A stretch of 7,190 bases of DNA. Source: Burkholderiaceae bacterium. Its GTDB lineage: Bacteria > Pseudomonadota > Gammaproteobacteria > Burkholderiales > Burkholderiaceae_D. Shown here piece after piece: positions 1-5,859 of this stretch; within the stretch, counting starts at the first letter, position 1; each line of letters starts with the position of its first letter. The notes under the pieces were generated by a model that was not told the origin of the DNA, did no database searches, and saw nothing but the letters and a program-made list of their open reading frames with translations. The stretch spans positions 1 through 7,190 of the forward strand of contig JAIELO010000334.1 in NCBI GenBank assembly GCA_019752915.1, in the 5' to 3' direction. Made by a program: the position numbers and the translations under genes.

Positions 1-466
1 GCGTGGTGACGGCGGCCATTACACGCTGCCGTTCCCGACGATGTATGTCGGCCTGCCGGAAGCATCGCCACTGGCGATCGATTTGAAGCGCAACATCCGC
101 GCCAATGGCGGCACCACCGTGGTGGCGGCAGCCAAGGATGCGGATGGCGTGATCGAAGTGCTGACCAATCCGGAAAAGACCCGTACCAAGACGATTCTGT
201 CGCTGAACAGCAATGGTCGGGTACGGCAGTATCTGCTGTCCTACAACATCGTGTTCCGGGTGCTGGATCGTCAGGGTGCCGAGTTGCTGGCGCCGACCCA
301 GATTCTGCTGACCCGGCCGATCGACTTTAACGAAACCCAGTTGCTGGCCAAGGAGCAGGAAGAAGCCCTGCTGTACAAGGACATGCAGACCGATCTGGTG
401 CAGCAGATGATGCGCCGGATTGCCGCCATCAAGCCGCCACAACTCTCCGTGCCGGCTGGCCGCTAG
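1..466 (+). CDS. lptE: LPS-assembly lipoprotein LptE, C-terminal part (5' end outside window)
   Basis: LptE is an outer-membrane lipoprotein that plugs the LptD beta-barrel and helps insert lipopolysaccharide into the outer leaflet. The frame is open from base 2 and gives 154 visible codons ending at TAG 464-466. The first visible residues, RGDGGHYTLPFPTMYVG, match the region just after the lipobox cysteine in this family (typically C-GFHLRG), so only the signal peptide, the lipidated cysteine and a few residues are missing. The rest shows the usual alternating beta-strand and helix pattern, including a YLLSYNIVFRVLD strand, TRPIDFNETQLLAKEQEE, and a late basic helix around QQMMRRIAAIKPP. holA follows after 8 bases, the classical lptE-holA pair, and leuS is commonly upstream in proteobacteria. 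Identification is by family recognition. The missing N-terminus prevents checking the lipobox. Confidence 0.9.
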   Translation, partial: RGDGGHYTLPFPTMYVGLPEASPLAIDLKRNIRANGGTTVVAAAKDADGVIEVLTNPEKTRTKTILSLNSNGRVRQYLLSYNIVFRVLDRQGAELLAPTQILLTRPIDFNETQLLAKEQEEALLYKDMQTDLVQQMMRRIAAIKPPQLSVPAGR

Positions 467-474
467 GGCTTACC

Positions 475-1491
475 ATGCAATTGCGGCTAGAGGCACTGGA
501 CGGCCATTTAAGCAAATCGCTGGCGCAGCTGTACGTGATTACCAGCGACGAGCATTTGCTGGCGCTGGAAGCGGCGGACAAGATCCGTCGCGCCGCGCGT
601 GCGCAAGGCTATTCCGAGCGCGATGTGCTGACCGTCGAACGCAGCTTCAAATGGGGCGAACTGCTGGCCGCCAATCAGGCGCTGTCGCTGTTCGGTGACA
701 AGAAGCTGATCGAGCTGCGCATCCCCACCGGTAAGCCGGGCAAGGATGGTGGCGCGGCATTACAGAATTATGTGCAAGACCTGAGTCCCGACAACCTGAC
801 CCTGATTACTCTGCCTAAGCTGGACTGGCAGACGCAGAAGGCGGCGTGGGTCGCCAGCCTGCAACAGGCGGCGGTGTATATCGACATCGCCCAGGTGGAA
901 CGGACCCAGTTACCCAATTGGATAGGCCAGCGCCTTGCCGCACAAGGGCAGAGCGCTGACCGGCAGAGTATCGATTTCATCGCCGATCGCGTGGAAGGCA
1001 ATCTGTTGGCGGCCCATCAGGAGATACAGAAACTGGCCCTGCTGCACGAGCCGGGCAAGCTGACCTACGAGCAGGTGCACGATGCGGTGCTGAACGTGGC
1101 GCGTTACGACGTGTTCAAACTCAGTGAAGCGATGCTGTCCGGTGATCCGGCACGGCTGGTGCGCATGCTGGAAGGCTTGCAGGGCGAAGGTGAAGCGCTG
1201 CCGCTGGTGTTATGGGCCGTGACGGAAGAAATCCGCACGCTGCTCAAGCTCAAGGCAGGCATGGCGCAGGGCCGGCCACTCGGTGCGCTGCTCAAGGAGT
1301 ACCGTATCTGGGGCCCGAAGGAACGCATGATGGAGCCGGCGCTACGCCGCATTTCGCTCGCCACGCTGGAAGCGGCGATGCAGGATGCGGCGCAGGTCGA
1401 CAAGATGATCAAGGGTTTGCGCGCCAAAGCGCATGCCGGCGACGCGTGGGACGCGATGCTGCAACTGGCACTGAACGTCGCGCGCGGTTAG
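475..1491 (+). CDS. holA: DNA polymerase III subunit delta (clamp loader)
   Basis: HolA is the delta subunit of the clamp loader, the wrench that opens the beta sliding clamp so it can be loaded at primed DNA. The 338-residue product has the usual family length. The N-terminal AAA+-like domain carries the typical [20 protein letters not shown] stretch (residues 19-38). Residues 68-73, QALSLF, correspond to the beta-clamp-binding motif, with Leu72-Phe73 as the hydrophobic plug (E. coli delta uses an equivalent SLF at about residues 72-74). The centre and C-terminus ([17 protein letters not shown] at 174-190, [11 protein letters not shown] at 211-221, the C-terminal helical collar ending LNVARG) are typical of the family. 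The ATG at 475 is supported by AGGG at 465-468, which overlaps the lptE stop with 6-base spacing and suggests translational coupling. proA begins 19 bases after the stop. Confidence 0.95.
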   Translation: MQLRLEALDGHLSKSLAQLYVITSDEHLLALEAADKIRRAARAQGYSERDVLTVERSFKWGELLAANQALSLFGDKKLIELRIPTGKPGKDGGAALQNYVQDLSPDNLTLITLPKLDWQTQKAAWVASLQQAAVYIDIAQVERTQLPNWIGQRLAAQGQSADRQSIDFIADRVEGNLLAAHQEIQKLALLHEPGKLTYEQVHDAVLNVARYDVFKLSEAMLSGDPARLVRMLEGLQGEGEALPLVLWAVTEEIRTLLKLKAGMAQGRPLGALLKEYRIWGPKERMMEPALRRISLATLEAAMQDAAQVDKMIKGLRAKAHAGDAWDAMLQLALNVARG

Positions 1492-1510
1492 CACAGCGAA
1501 AGCATTCACG

Positions 1511-2782
1511 ATGGATATCAAGCATTACATGGAACAACTGGGCCAGCAGGCGCGCACTGCATCGCGCGCCATGGCCCGTGCCGATAGCGCCACCCGCAAC
1601 CGCGCTCTGTCGCTGATTGCCGACGCGATCGAACGCGATGCCGCGCAACTGCGCGCCGCCAACCAGCGCGATATGGACGCCGCTGCGGCCAGCGGACTGG
1701 CAGCGGCCATGCTGGACCGGCTGGCGTTGTCGGATAAAGCGATTAACACCATGGTTGAAGGACTGCGCCAGATCGTGGCGCTGCCTGACCCGATCGGTGA
1801 AATCTCCGGGATGAAATTCCGCCCGTCCGGCATCCAGGTCGGGCAGATGCGCGTACCGCTGGGTGTAATCGGCATCATTTACGAATCGCGTCCGAATGTG
1901 ACGGTGGATGCGGCCGGGCTGTGCATCAAGAGCGGTAACGCGACGATTTTGCGTGGTGGTTCGGAAGCGATCCACTGCAACCGCGCGCTGGCGCAACTGG
2001 TACGCGAAGGCTTGCAGGGCGCTGGTCTGCCGGCCGAAGCGGTGCAGGTGGTCGATACCACCGACCGCGCTGCCGTGGGTGCGCTGATCACCATGCCGCA
2101 GTATGTGGACGTGATCGTGCCGCGCGGTGGCAAGAGCCTGATTGCGCGTCTGATGGCCGAAGCGACGGTGCCGATGATTAAGCATCTCGATGGTATCTGC
2201 CACGTCTACATCGACGCGCAGGCCGACATTGAAAAAGCCCTGAAGATTGCCTTCAATGCCAAGTGTCACCGCTACGGCACCTGCAACACCATGGAAACGC
2301 TGCTGATCGCGCGTGCTATTGCGCCGGCCGTGCTGCCGCAACTGGCGCAGCTGTATGCGACCAAGCAGGTGGAACTGCGCGCCGATGCGGAAGCGCTGGC
2401 GCTGTTGCAGGCGGCAGGCTACCCGCATCTGCTGGCGGCCACCCAAGAAGACTGGTCGACCGAATATCTGGCCGCCATCCTGTCGGTGAAGATTGTCGAC
2501 GGCATTGACGAGGCAATGGAACACATCAACCACTATTCGTCCAAGCACACCGAAGCGATCATCACCGAGAACTACAGCGACGCCATGCGCTTCCTGCGTG
2601 AAGTCGACTCCTCGTCGGTGATGGTGAATGCGTCGACCCGCTTTGCCGATGGTTTCGAGTATGGTCTGGGGGCGGAAATCGGTATCTCCAACGACAAGCT
2701 GCATGCACGCGGCCCGGTCGGTCTGGAAGGCCTGACTTCGCTGAAATACGTGGTATTTGGCCACGGTGAAGTACGTAACTAG
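1511..2782 (+). CDS. proA: Gamma-glutamyl phosphate reductase (glutamate-5-semialdehyde dehydrogenase)
   Basis: ProA reduces L-glutamyl-5-phosphate with NADPH to glutamate-5-semialdehyde, the second step of proline synthesis from glutamate, in the cytoplasm. At 423 residues it is full length for this aldehyde-dehydrogenase-superfamily enzyme. Diagnostic segments are [20 protein letters not shown] (116-135, start of the cofactor-binding fold), [17 protein letters not shown] (137-153), VPRGG (203-207) and [15 protein letters not shown] (251-265) with the catalytic cysteine at 258. The family signature lies around 329-350 and includes [13 protein letters not shown]. The C-terminal [20 protein letters not shown] (391-410) is also characteristic. 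The start at 1511 matches the usual N-terminus (MDIK-YM-QLG-QAR), with only a weak GAAAG-type ribosome site at 1498-1502. The partner kinase gene proB is not in the window, which is common in bacteria where proA and proB are separated. The hemJ-like gene follows immediately. Confidence 0.97.
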   Translation: MDIKHYMEQLGQQARTASRAMARADSATRNRALSLIADAIERDAAQLRAANQRDMDAAAASGLAAAMLDRLALSDKAINTMVEGLRQIVALPDPIGEISGMKFRPSGIQVGQMRVPLGVIGIIYESRPNVTVDAAGLCIKSGNATILRGGSEAIHCNRALAQLVREGLQGAGLPAEAVQVVDTTDRAAVGALITMPQYVDVIVPRGGKSLIARLMAEATVPMIKHLDGICHVYIDAQADIEKALKIAFNAKCHRYGTCNTMETLLIARAIAPAVLPQLAQLYATKQVELRADAEALALLQAAGYPHLLAATQEDWSTEYLAAILSVKIVDGIDEAMEHINHYSSKHTEAIITENYSDAMRFLREVDSSSVMVNASTRFADGFEYGLGAEIGISNDKLHARGPVGLEGLTSLKYVVFGHGEVRN

Positions 2783-2784
2783 GA
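2781..2784 (+). promoter_or_regulatory. Ribosome binding site that decides the hemJ start
   Basis: AGGA overlaps the proA stop codon TAG (2780-2782). It abuts the ATG at 2785 with no spacer but lies 6 bases before the ATG at 2791, a normal distance. This favours initiation at 2791 and translational coupling to proA. Confidence 0.6.
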
Positions 2785-2790
2785 ATGACT

Positions 2791-3207
2791 ATGCTCTGGA
2801 TGAAAGCACTGCACATTTTCTTCGTGATCTCGTGGATGGCCGGCGTGTTCTACCTGCCGCGCATCTTCGTGAATCTGGCGATGGAAACCAATGATGTGGC
2901 GACCCAGCGTTTGCTGACCATGGCGCGCAAGCTGTATCGCTTCTCGATGTGGATCGCCGTGTTCGCGGTGGTGTTCGGTGCCATCCTGATCTACATGCAG
3001 TACGGCTGGCACATGCCGCACTGGCTGCACGCCAAGCTGTTCTTCGTGGCGCTGCTGGTGGGTTACCACCATGCCTGTGGCCCGCTGCTGCGCAAATTCG
3101 AGAATGGCGTCAACACCCGCAGCCACAAGTGGTTCCGCGTGTTTAACGAGCTGCCGGTATTCATGATGCTGGCCATCGTGCTGCTGGTGGTGCTGAAGCC
3201 CTTCTAA
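2791..3207 (+). CDS. hemJ: HemJ/UPF0093-family membrane protein, probable protoporphyrinogen IX oxidase (often labelled CopD-like)
   Basis: The family oxidises protoporphyrinogen IX to protoporphyrin IX, the penultimate step of heme synthesis, in the inner membrane. From ATG 2791 the protein has 138 residues with four predicted membrane helices (about 3-25, 50-70, 80-96 and 120-136), the HemJ size and layout. Conserved features seen are LWMKALHIFFVISWMAGVFYLPR at the N-terminus with His8 (positions 2794-2862), the motif HAKL at 80-83 (His80, Lys82), YHH at 92-94, FNELP at 118-122 and the terminal KPF. Histidines of this family have been linked to b-heme binding and activity. An in-frame ATG at 2785 would add two residues, but the ribosome site fits 2791 better and HemJ proteins usually begin ML-W-KA. 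It is probably cotranscribed with proA, and a strong terminator follows. Automatic pipelines may call it CopD family, but nothing here points to copper. Function is inferred from family membership. Confidence 0.82.
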   Translation: MLWMKALHIFFVISWMAGVFYLPRIFVNLAMETNDVATQRLLTMARKLYRFSMWIAVFAVVFGAILIYMQYGWHMPHWLHAKLFFVALLVGYHHACGPLLRKFENGVNTRSHKWFRVFNELPVFMMLAIVLLVVLKPF

Positions 3208-3222
3208 TCAGATTGACAGCAA

Positions 3223-3253
3223 CGCGCCGGCTGGGACGGCGCGAATTTTTTTT
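3223..3253 (+). terminator. Intrinsic terminator after hemJ
   Basis: CGCGCCG (3223-3229) pairs perfectly with CGGCGCG (3237-3243) around a 7-base loop, followed by AA and eight T residues (3246-3253). This is a textbook rho-independent terminator, 15 bases after the hemJ stop. It lies only 20 bases before the next ATG (3274), so it may also act as an attenuating leader hairpin for the downstream gene. Confidence 0.9.
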
Positions 3254-3273
3254 AACGGACAAAAGGTACACCT

Positions 3274-4476
3274 ATGGCTTCCTATTTTTGCCCATGCCCG
3301 CGCGGCATGGAAGCGGCACTGGCCGAAGAACTGGGCGAAATCGCTCAGGGCAGCAGCACCATGAAAGTACACAATCAGGTTCCGGGCGGTGTGCACTGCT
3401 CCGGTGATCTGATTGATTCCTACCGCATCAACCTGCATTCGCGCATTGCTTCGCGGGTGCTGATGCGCATGGCCGTTACCGGCTACAAGAACGAAAACGA
3501 TATCTACGACCTGACGCTGGCGCAGCAGTGGGAAGACTGGTTCACCTACGACCACACCATCCGTGTGGACGTTACGGCAGTGAAGTCGCCACTGAAAAGT
3601 CTGGAATTCACCACGCTGAAAATCAAGGACGCGATCTGTGATCGCTTCCGCGACCAGTTCGACAAGCGCCCATCGGTGAACACCCGCGAACCGGATATGC
3701 GCATCGTCGGCTTCCTCGACGCGCACCAGTTCACCATCTACCTCGATACCTCGGGCGAAGCGCTGTTCAAGCGCGGCTGGCGCGAAGAAACCGGTGATGC
3801 CCCACTGCGCGAAAATCTGGCCGCTGGCCTGCTGCGCGTGGCAGGCTGGAAGCCGGGCATGCCGCTGTTCGACCCGATGTGCGGTTCCGGTACCATTCTG
3901 TGCGAAGCAGCGCAGATGGTGCAGGGGATTCCGCCGGGTGCACGCCGCCGTTTCGCCTTCGAAGCTTTCAACGACTTCGATCCGGCACCATGGCAGGCCA
4001 TGAAGAACGCCATCAAAGCCAATCCGCTGCCGGAAACGCCGACCATCTTCGGCTCCGACATTTCCGGTGACATGGTGGCGATGACCCGTCACAACCTGCG
4101 TTGCGCCGGGATTCTGTTCGACGTGCCGCTCAAGCAGATCGAAGCACAGGAAGTCAAAGCCCCGACCGAACAGCCGGGGATCCTGCTGACCAACCCGCCG
4201 TACGGCGAGCGGATCGGCGTGCGTGGCGATAGCTCGCTGCCGGAAGACGAACTGGCGACCAGTTTCTACTCGGCCCTGAGCACCACCCTCAAGCAGCGCT
4301 TTGCCGGCTGGACGGTGTTCCTGTTCACTGCCGATCTGGGTCTGCCTAAGCTGCTGCGCCTGAAAGAAGCGCGCAAAACGCCATTCTTCAACGGTGCGCT
4401 GGAATGCCGTCTGTTCCGCTTCGATATGGTGGCCGGCTTTAACCGCCGCGAAGCAGCCAAGCCGAAAGCGGAGTAA
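3274..4476 (+). CDS. rlmL: THUMP-domain class I SAM-dependent rRNA methyltransferase, RlmL type (23S rRNA m2G2445)
   Basis: By homology it transfers a methyl group from S-adenosylmethionine to N2 of G2445 of 23S rRNA during 50S assembly. The 400-residue protein matches the N-terminal half of E. coli RlmKL (YcbY). A ferredoxin-like/THUMP RNA-binding part lies at about 1-160, starting FCPCPRGMEAALAEEL and containing the DRFRDQF and RPSVNTREPD region (123-141). The linker RGWREETGDAPLRENLAAGL (168-187) is highly characteristic. The Rossmann methyltransferase domain carries motif I DPMCGSGTILCEAA (200-213), an acidic SDIS loop (261-264) and catalytic NPPYGER (307-313), then FFNGALECRLFRFD (371-384). 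The start at 3274 is supported by AAAAGG at 3261-3266, 7 bases upstream. The RlmK (m7G2069) half is absent, as expected outside gammaproteobacteria. The NPPY motif causes old labels such as N6-adenine DNA methylase, which THUMP argues against. The exact target base is inferred. Confidence 0.87.
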   Translation: MASYFCPCPRGMEAALAEELGEIAQGSSTMKVHNQVPGGVHCSGDLIDSYRINLHSRIASRVLMRMAVTGYKNENDIYDLTLAQQWEDWFTYDHTIRVDVTAVKSPLKSLEFTTLKIKDAICDRFRDQFDKRPSVNTREPDMRIVGFLDAHQFTIYLDTSGEALFKRGWREETGDAPLRENLAAGLLRVAGWKPGMPLFDPMCGSGTILCEAAQMVQGIPPGARRRFAFEAFNDFDPAPWQAMKNAIKANPLPETPTIFGSDISGDMVAMTRHNLRCAGILFDVPLKQIEAQEVKAPTEQPGILLTNPPYGERIGVRGDSSLPEDELATSFYSALSTTLKQRFAGWTVFLFTADLGLPKLLRLKEARKTPFFNGALECRLFRFDMVAGFNRREAAKPKAE

Positions 4477-4485
4477 GTCACACCG

Positions 4486-5727
4486 ATGTCCGCCCAGTCG
4501 TCCGCGCCGTCCCGCGCCATTCCCGGCGCGACGGCGCTGGCGGCCTTGCTGGCCTCCTTGTCGATGCTGGGGCCGTTCTCCATCGACGCCTATCTGCCGG
4601 CTTTCCCGGCAATTCAAGCCAGTCTGCAGGCCAGCCCGCTGGAGCTGCAGCAAAGCCTGACGCTCTACCTGCTGTCCTTCGCCGGCATGGTGCTGTGGCA
4701 TGGTGCGCTGTCCGATGCCTTCGGCCGGCGCCGGGTGATTCTGCTGTCGCTGCTGGCGTTTGCGGTTGGCACCACCGGTTGTGCCATGGCCGAGAGCGTG
4801 CATACGCTGTGGTTCTGGCGCATCGTGCAAGGCATGTCTTCCGGTGCCGGTGTCGTCGTGGGACGGGCGATTATCCGCGACCTGCACAACGATGCCGCTG
4901 CCGCGCGCCTGCTGTCGATGGTCACCATGATTTTTTCGATTGCCCCCGCGATTGCGCCGGTGCTGGGCGGGGCGGTGGTGACGCAGTTTGGCTGGCGCGC
5001 CATTTTTATCGGCATGCTCGCGTATAGCCTGCTGTTGTGGGGCTATTGCTATCTACGTCTGCCGGAAACGCTGGCCCCGGCCCAGCGGCAGCCGTTTCAC
5101 CCGCGCCAGTTGCTGCGCAATTACCGCGAAATCCTGCGCTCCCCGCTGTTCCATCTGAAATCCGGGGTGGTGGCGCTGAATTTTGCCGGCCTATTCCTGT
5201 ACATCGCCTCGGCACCTGTGTTTTTGCCGCGACATCTGGGTTTGGGACCGCACCAGTTCGGCTGGCTGTTCATCCCGGCCGTGGGCGGGGTTTTCTGCGG
5301 TGCGCTGGCGGCCAACCGGATTGCCGGCCGCATGGCTTTTTCGCGACAGATCGGGATCGGCTTCGGTTTGCTGATTTCGGCCACGCTGGTGAATCTGGCC
5401 TATCACTTCTGGTGTCTGCCAGCGCTACCCTGGTCGGTGCTGCCGCTGTTCGTGTACACCTTCGGGATGTCGCTGGTAGCACCGGGCGCGACCTTGCTGG
5501 CACTGGATCTGTTCCCGCACATCCGTGGCACGGTAGCATCCTGTCAATCATTTGCAACAACTTTGATGGGGGCGGTGGTGGCCGGCGTGGTGGCGCCCGT
5601 GCTATCACAGTCGGTATTCTGGCTAGCCGCAGGACAGACGGCATTTAGTGTCTCTGCTCTCGTTTTGTGGTTGACGGCACACAATTACCGGAGCATGCTA
5701 CTACGCCATCCGGACCACGAACGGTGA
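4486..5727 (+). CDS. Bcr/CflA-family multidrug efflux MFS transporter
   Basis: This is a 413-residue inner-membrane major facilitator of the DHA1 (12-helix) drug:proton antiporter group. TM1 has the Bcr/CflA signature LGPFSIDAYLPAFPAI (28-43). Motif A, GALSDAFGRRRVI, lies in the TM2-TM3 loop (73-85) with Asp77 and the arginine cluster. Motif B arginine is in WRIVQG (111-116, Arg112). The antiporter motif C equivalent, SIAPAIAPVLGG (151-162), is in TM5. A central loop with LPETLAPAQRQPF (192-204) separates the two six-helix halves, and VAPGATLLALDLFPHIRG (331-348) is typical of the second half. The gene follows rlmL by 9 bases, with GGAG (4470-4473) overlapping the rlmL stop as a rather distant ribosome site (12-base spacing). 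Bcr-type pumps export compounds such as bicyclomycin or sulfonamides, but the substrate cannot be read from sequence. The last 200 bases use more AT-rich, rarer codons than the rest. Confidence 0.9.
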   Translation: MSAQSSAPSRAIPGATALAALLASLSMLGPFSIDAYLPAFPAIQASLQASPLELQQSLTLYLLSFAGMVLWHGALSDAFGRRRVILLSLLAFAVGTTGCAMAESVHTLWFWRIVQGMSSGAGVVVGRAIIRDLHNDAAAARLLSMVTMIFSIAPAIAPVLGGAVVTQFGWRAIFIGMLAYSLLLWGYCYLRLPETLAPAQRQPFHPRQLLRNYREILRSPLFHLKSGVVALNFAGLFLYIASAPVFLPRHLGLGPHQFGWLFIPAVGGVFCGALAANRIAGRMAFSRQIGIGFGLLISATLVNLAYHFWCLPALPWSVLPLFVYTFGMSLVAPGATLLALDLFPHIRGTVASCQSFATTLMGAVVAGVVAPVLSQSVFWLAAGQTAFSVSALVLWLTAHNYRSMLLRHPDHER

Positions 5728-5735
5728 ACTAAGGA

Positions 5736-5751
5736 TTAACGGCGGGAAATT
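5736..5751 (+). repeat. Direct repeat copy 1 (TTAACGGCGGGAAATT)
   Basis: The 16-mer recurs at 5773-5788 as TTACCGGCGGTAAATT, 14 of 16 bases identical, 37 bases apart (about 3.5 helical turns). It begins 8 bases after the MFS stop codon. Given its position in a non-coding promoter region it may be a regulator-binding site. That role is inference. Confidence 0.6.
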
Positions 5752-5764
5752 CAATTAGTTGAAT
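5749..5764. promoter_or_regulatory. Perfect 6+6 palindrome ATTCAA-N4-TTGAAT, possible operator
   Basis: ATTCAA (5749-5754) and TTGAAT (5759-5764) are exact reverse complements around TTAG. The size and spacing suit a dimeric helix-turn-helix regulator. The centre lies about 66 bases upstream of the predicted transcription start of the HDOD gene, a location compatible with activation. It could also be a chance hairpin. No regulator gene is adjacent. Confidence 0.4.
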
Positions 5765-5767
5765 CAG

Positions 5768-5791
5768 AAATCTTACCGGCGGTAAATTTTT
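5768..5791 (+). terminator. Weak intrinsic terminator or palindromic repeat copy 2 after the MFS gene
   Basis: TTACC (5773-5777) and GGTAA (5781-5785) form a 5-bp stem with a 3-base loop. The 13-mer is a full palindrome around G5779. AAA (5768-5770) and TTT (5788-5790) can extend the stem beyond an internal mismatch, and the hairpin is followed by A and five T residues (5787-5791). It is 45 bases after the MFS stop, so it could end that transcript, but the stem is short. The same bases 5773-5788 are copy 2 of the direct repeat and touch the -35 zone of the next promoter. Confidence 0.45.
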
Positions 5792-5823
5792 GTGGTTCGG
5801 TTTATGTTAGTATAATTTTTTTA
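5788..5823 (+). promoter_or_regulatory. Predicted sigma-70 promoter of the HDOD gene
   Basis: A perfect -10 hexamer TATAAT lies at 5811-5816 in a markedly AT-rich stretch. No good -35 is seen: TTGTGG at 5790-5795 with a 15-base spacer or TTTTGT at 5788-5793 with 17 bases are the best candidates. The predicted start is near 5823, giving a leader of about 37 bases. The weak -35 together with the upstream repeats suggests possible activator dependence. Confidence 0.6.
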
Positions 5824-5859
5824 GACAATATTTCCCGGCCCAAACAACCGCCAGATACG

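Noticed and set aside
1409..2764. 451-codon open frame on the - strand opposite proA
   Set aside because: It is rich in His, Arg and Gln with no recognisable domain and lies exactly antisense to a full-length conserved proA. This is the typical shadow of a GC-biased gene.
3213..3218. Perfect -35-like TTGACA just after hemJ
   Set aside because: There is no -10 at 15-19 bases: the spacing falls inside the GC-rich terminator stem (CGGCGC).
4165..4215. NPPY motif suggesting a DNA adenine methyltransferase
   Set aside because: The THUMP-type N-terminus and the RGWREETGDAPLRENLAAGL segment place the protein in the RlmL rRNA guanine-N2 methyltransferase family, which shares NPPY.
3208..4887. 559-codon open frame on the - strand opposite rlmL and the start of the MFS gene
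   Set aside because: Its composition is low-complexity (His/Arg/Gln/Gly). It spans two unrelated conserved genes, has no domain, and its length is explained by GC-rich codon bias on the + strand.
5037..5648. 203-codon + strand frame inside the MFS gene
   Set aside because: It is an alternate-frame shadow of the transporter, Gly/Ala/Arg-rich, without a domain. The MFS frame carries all the family motifs.
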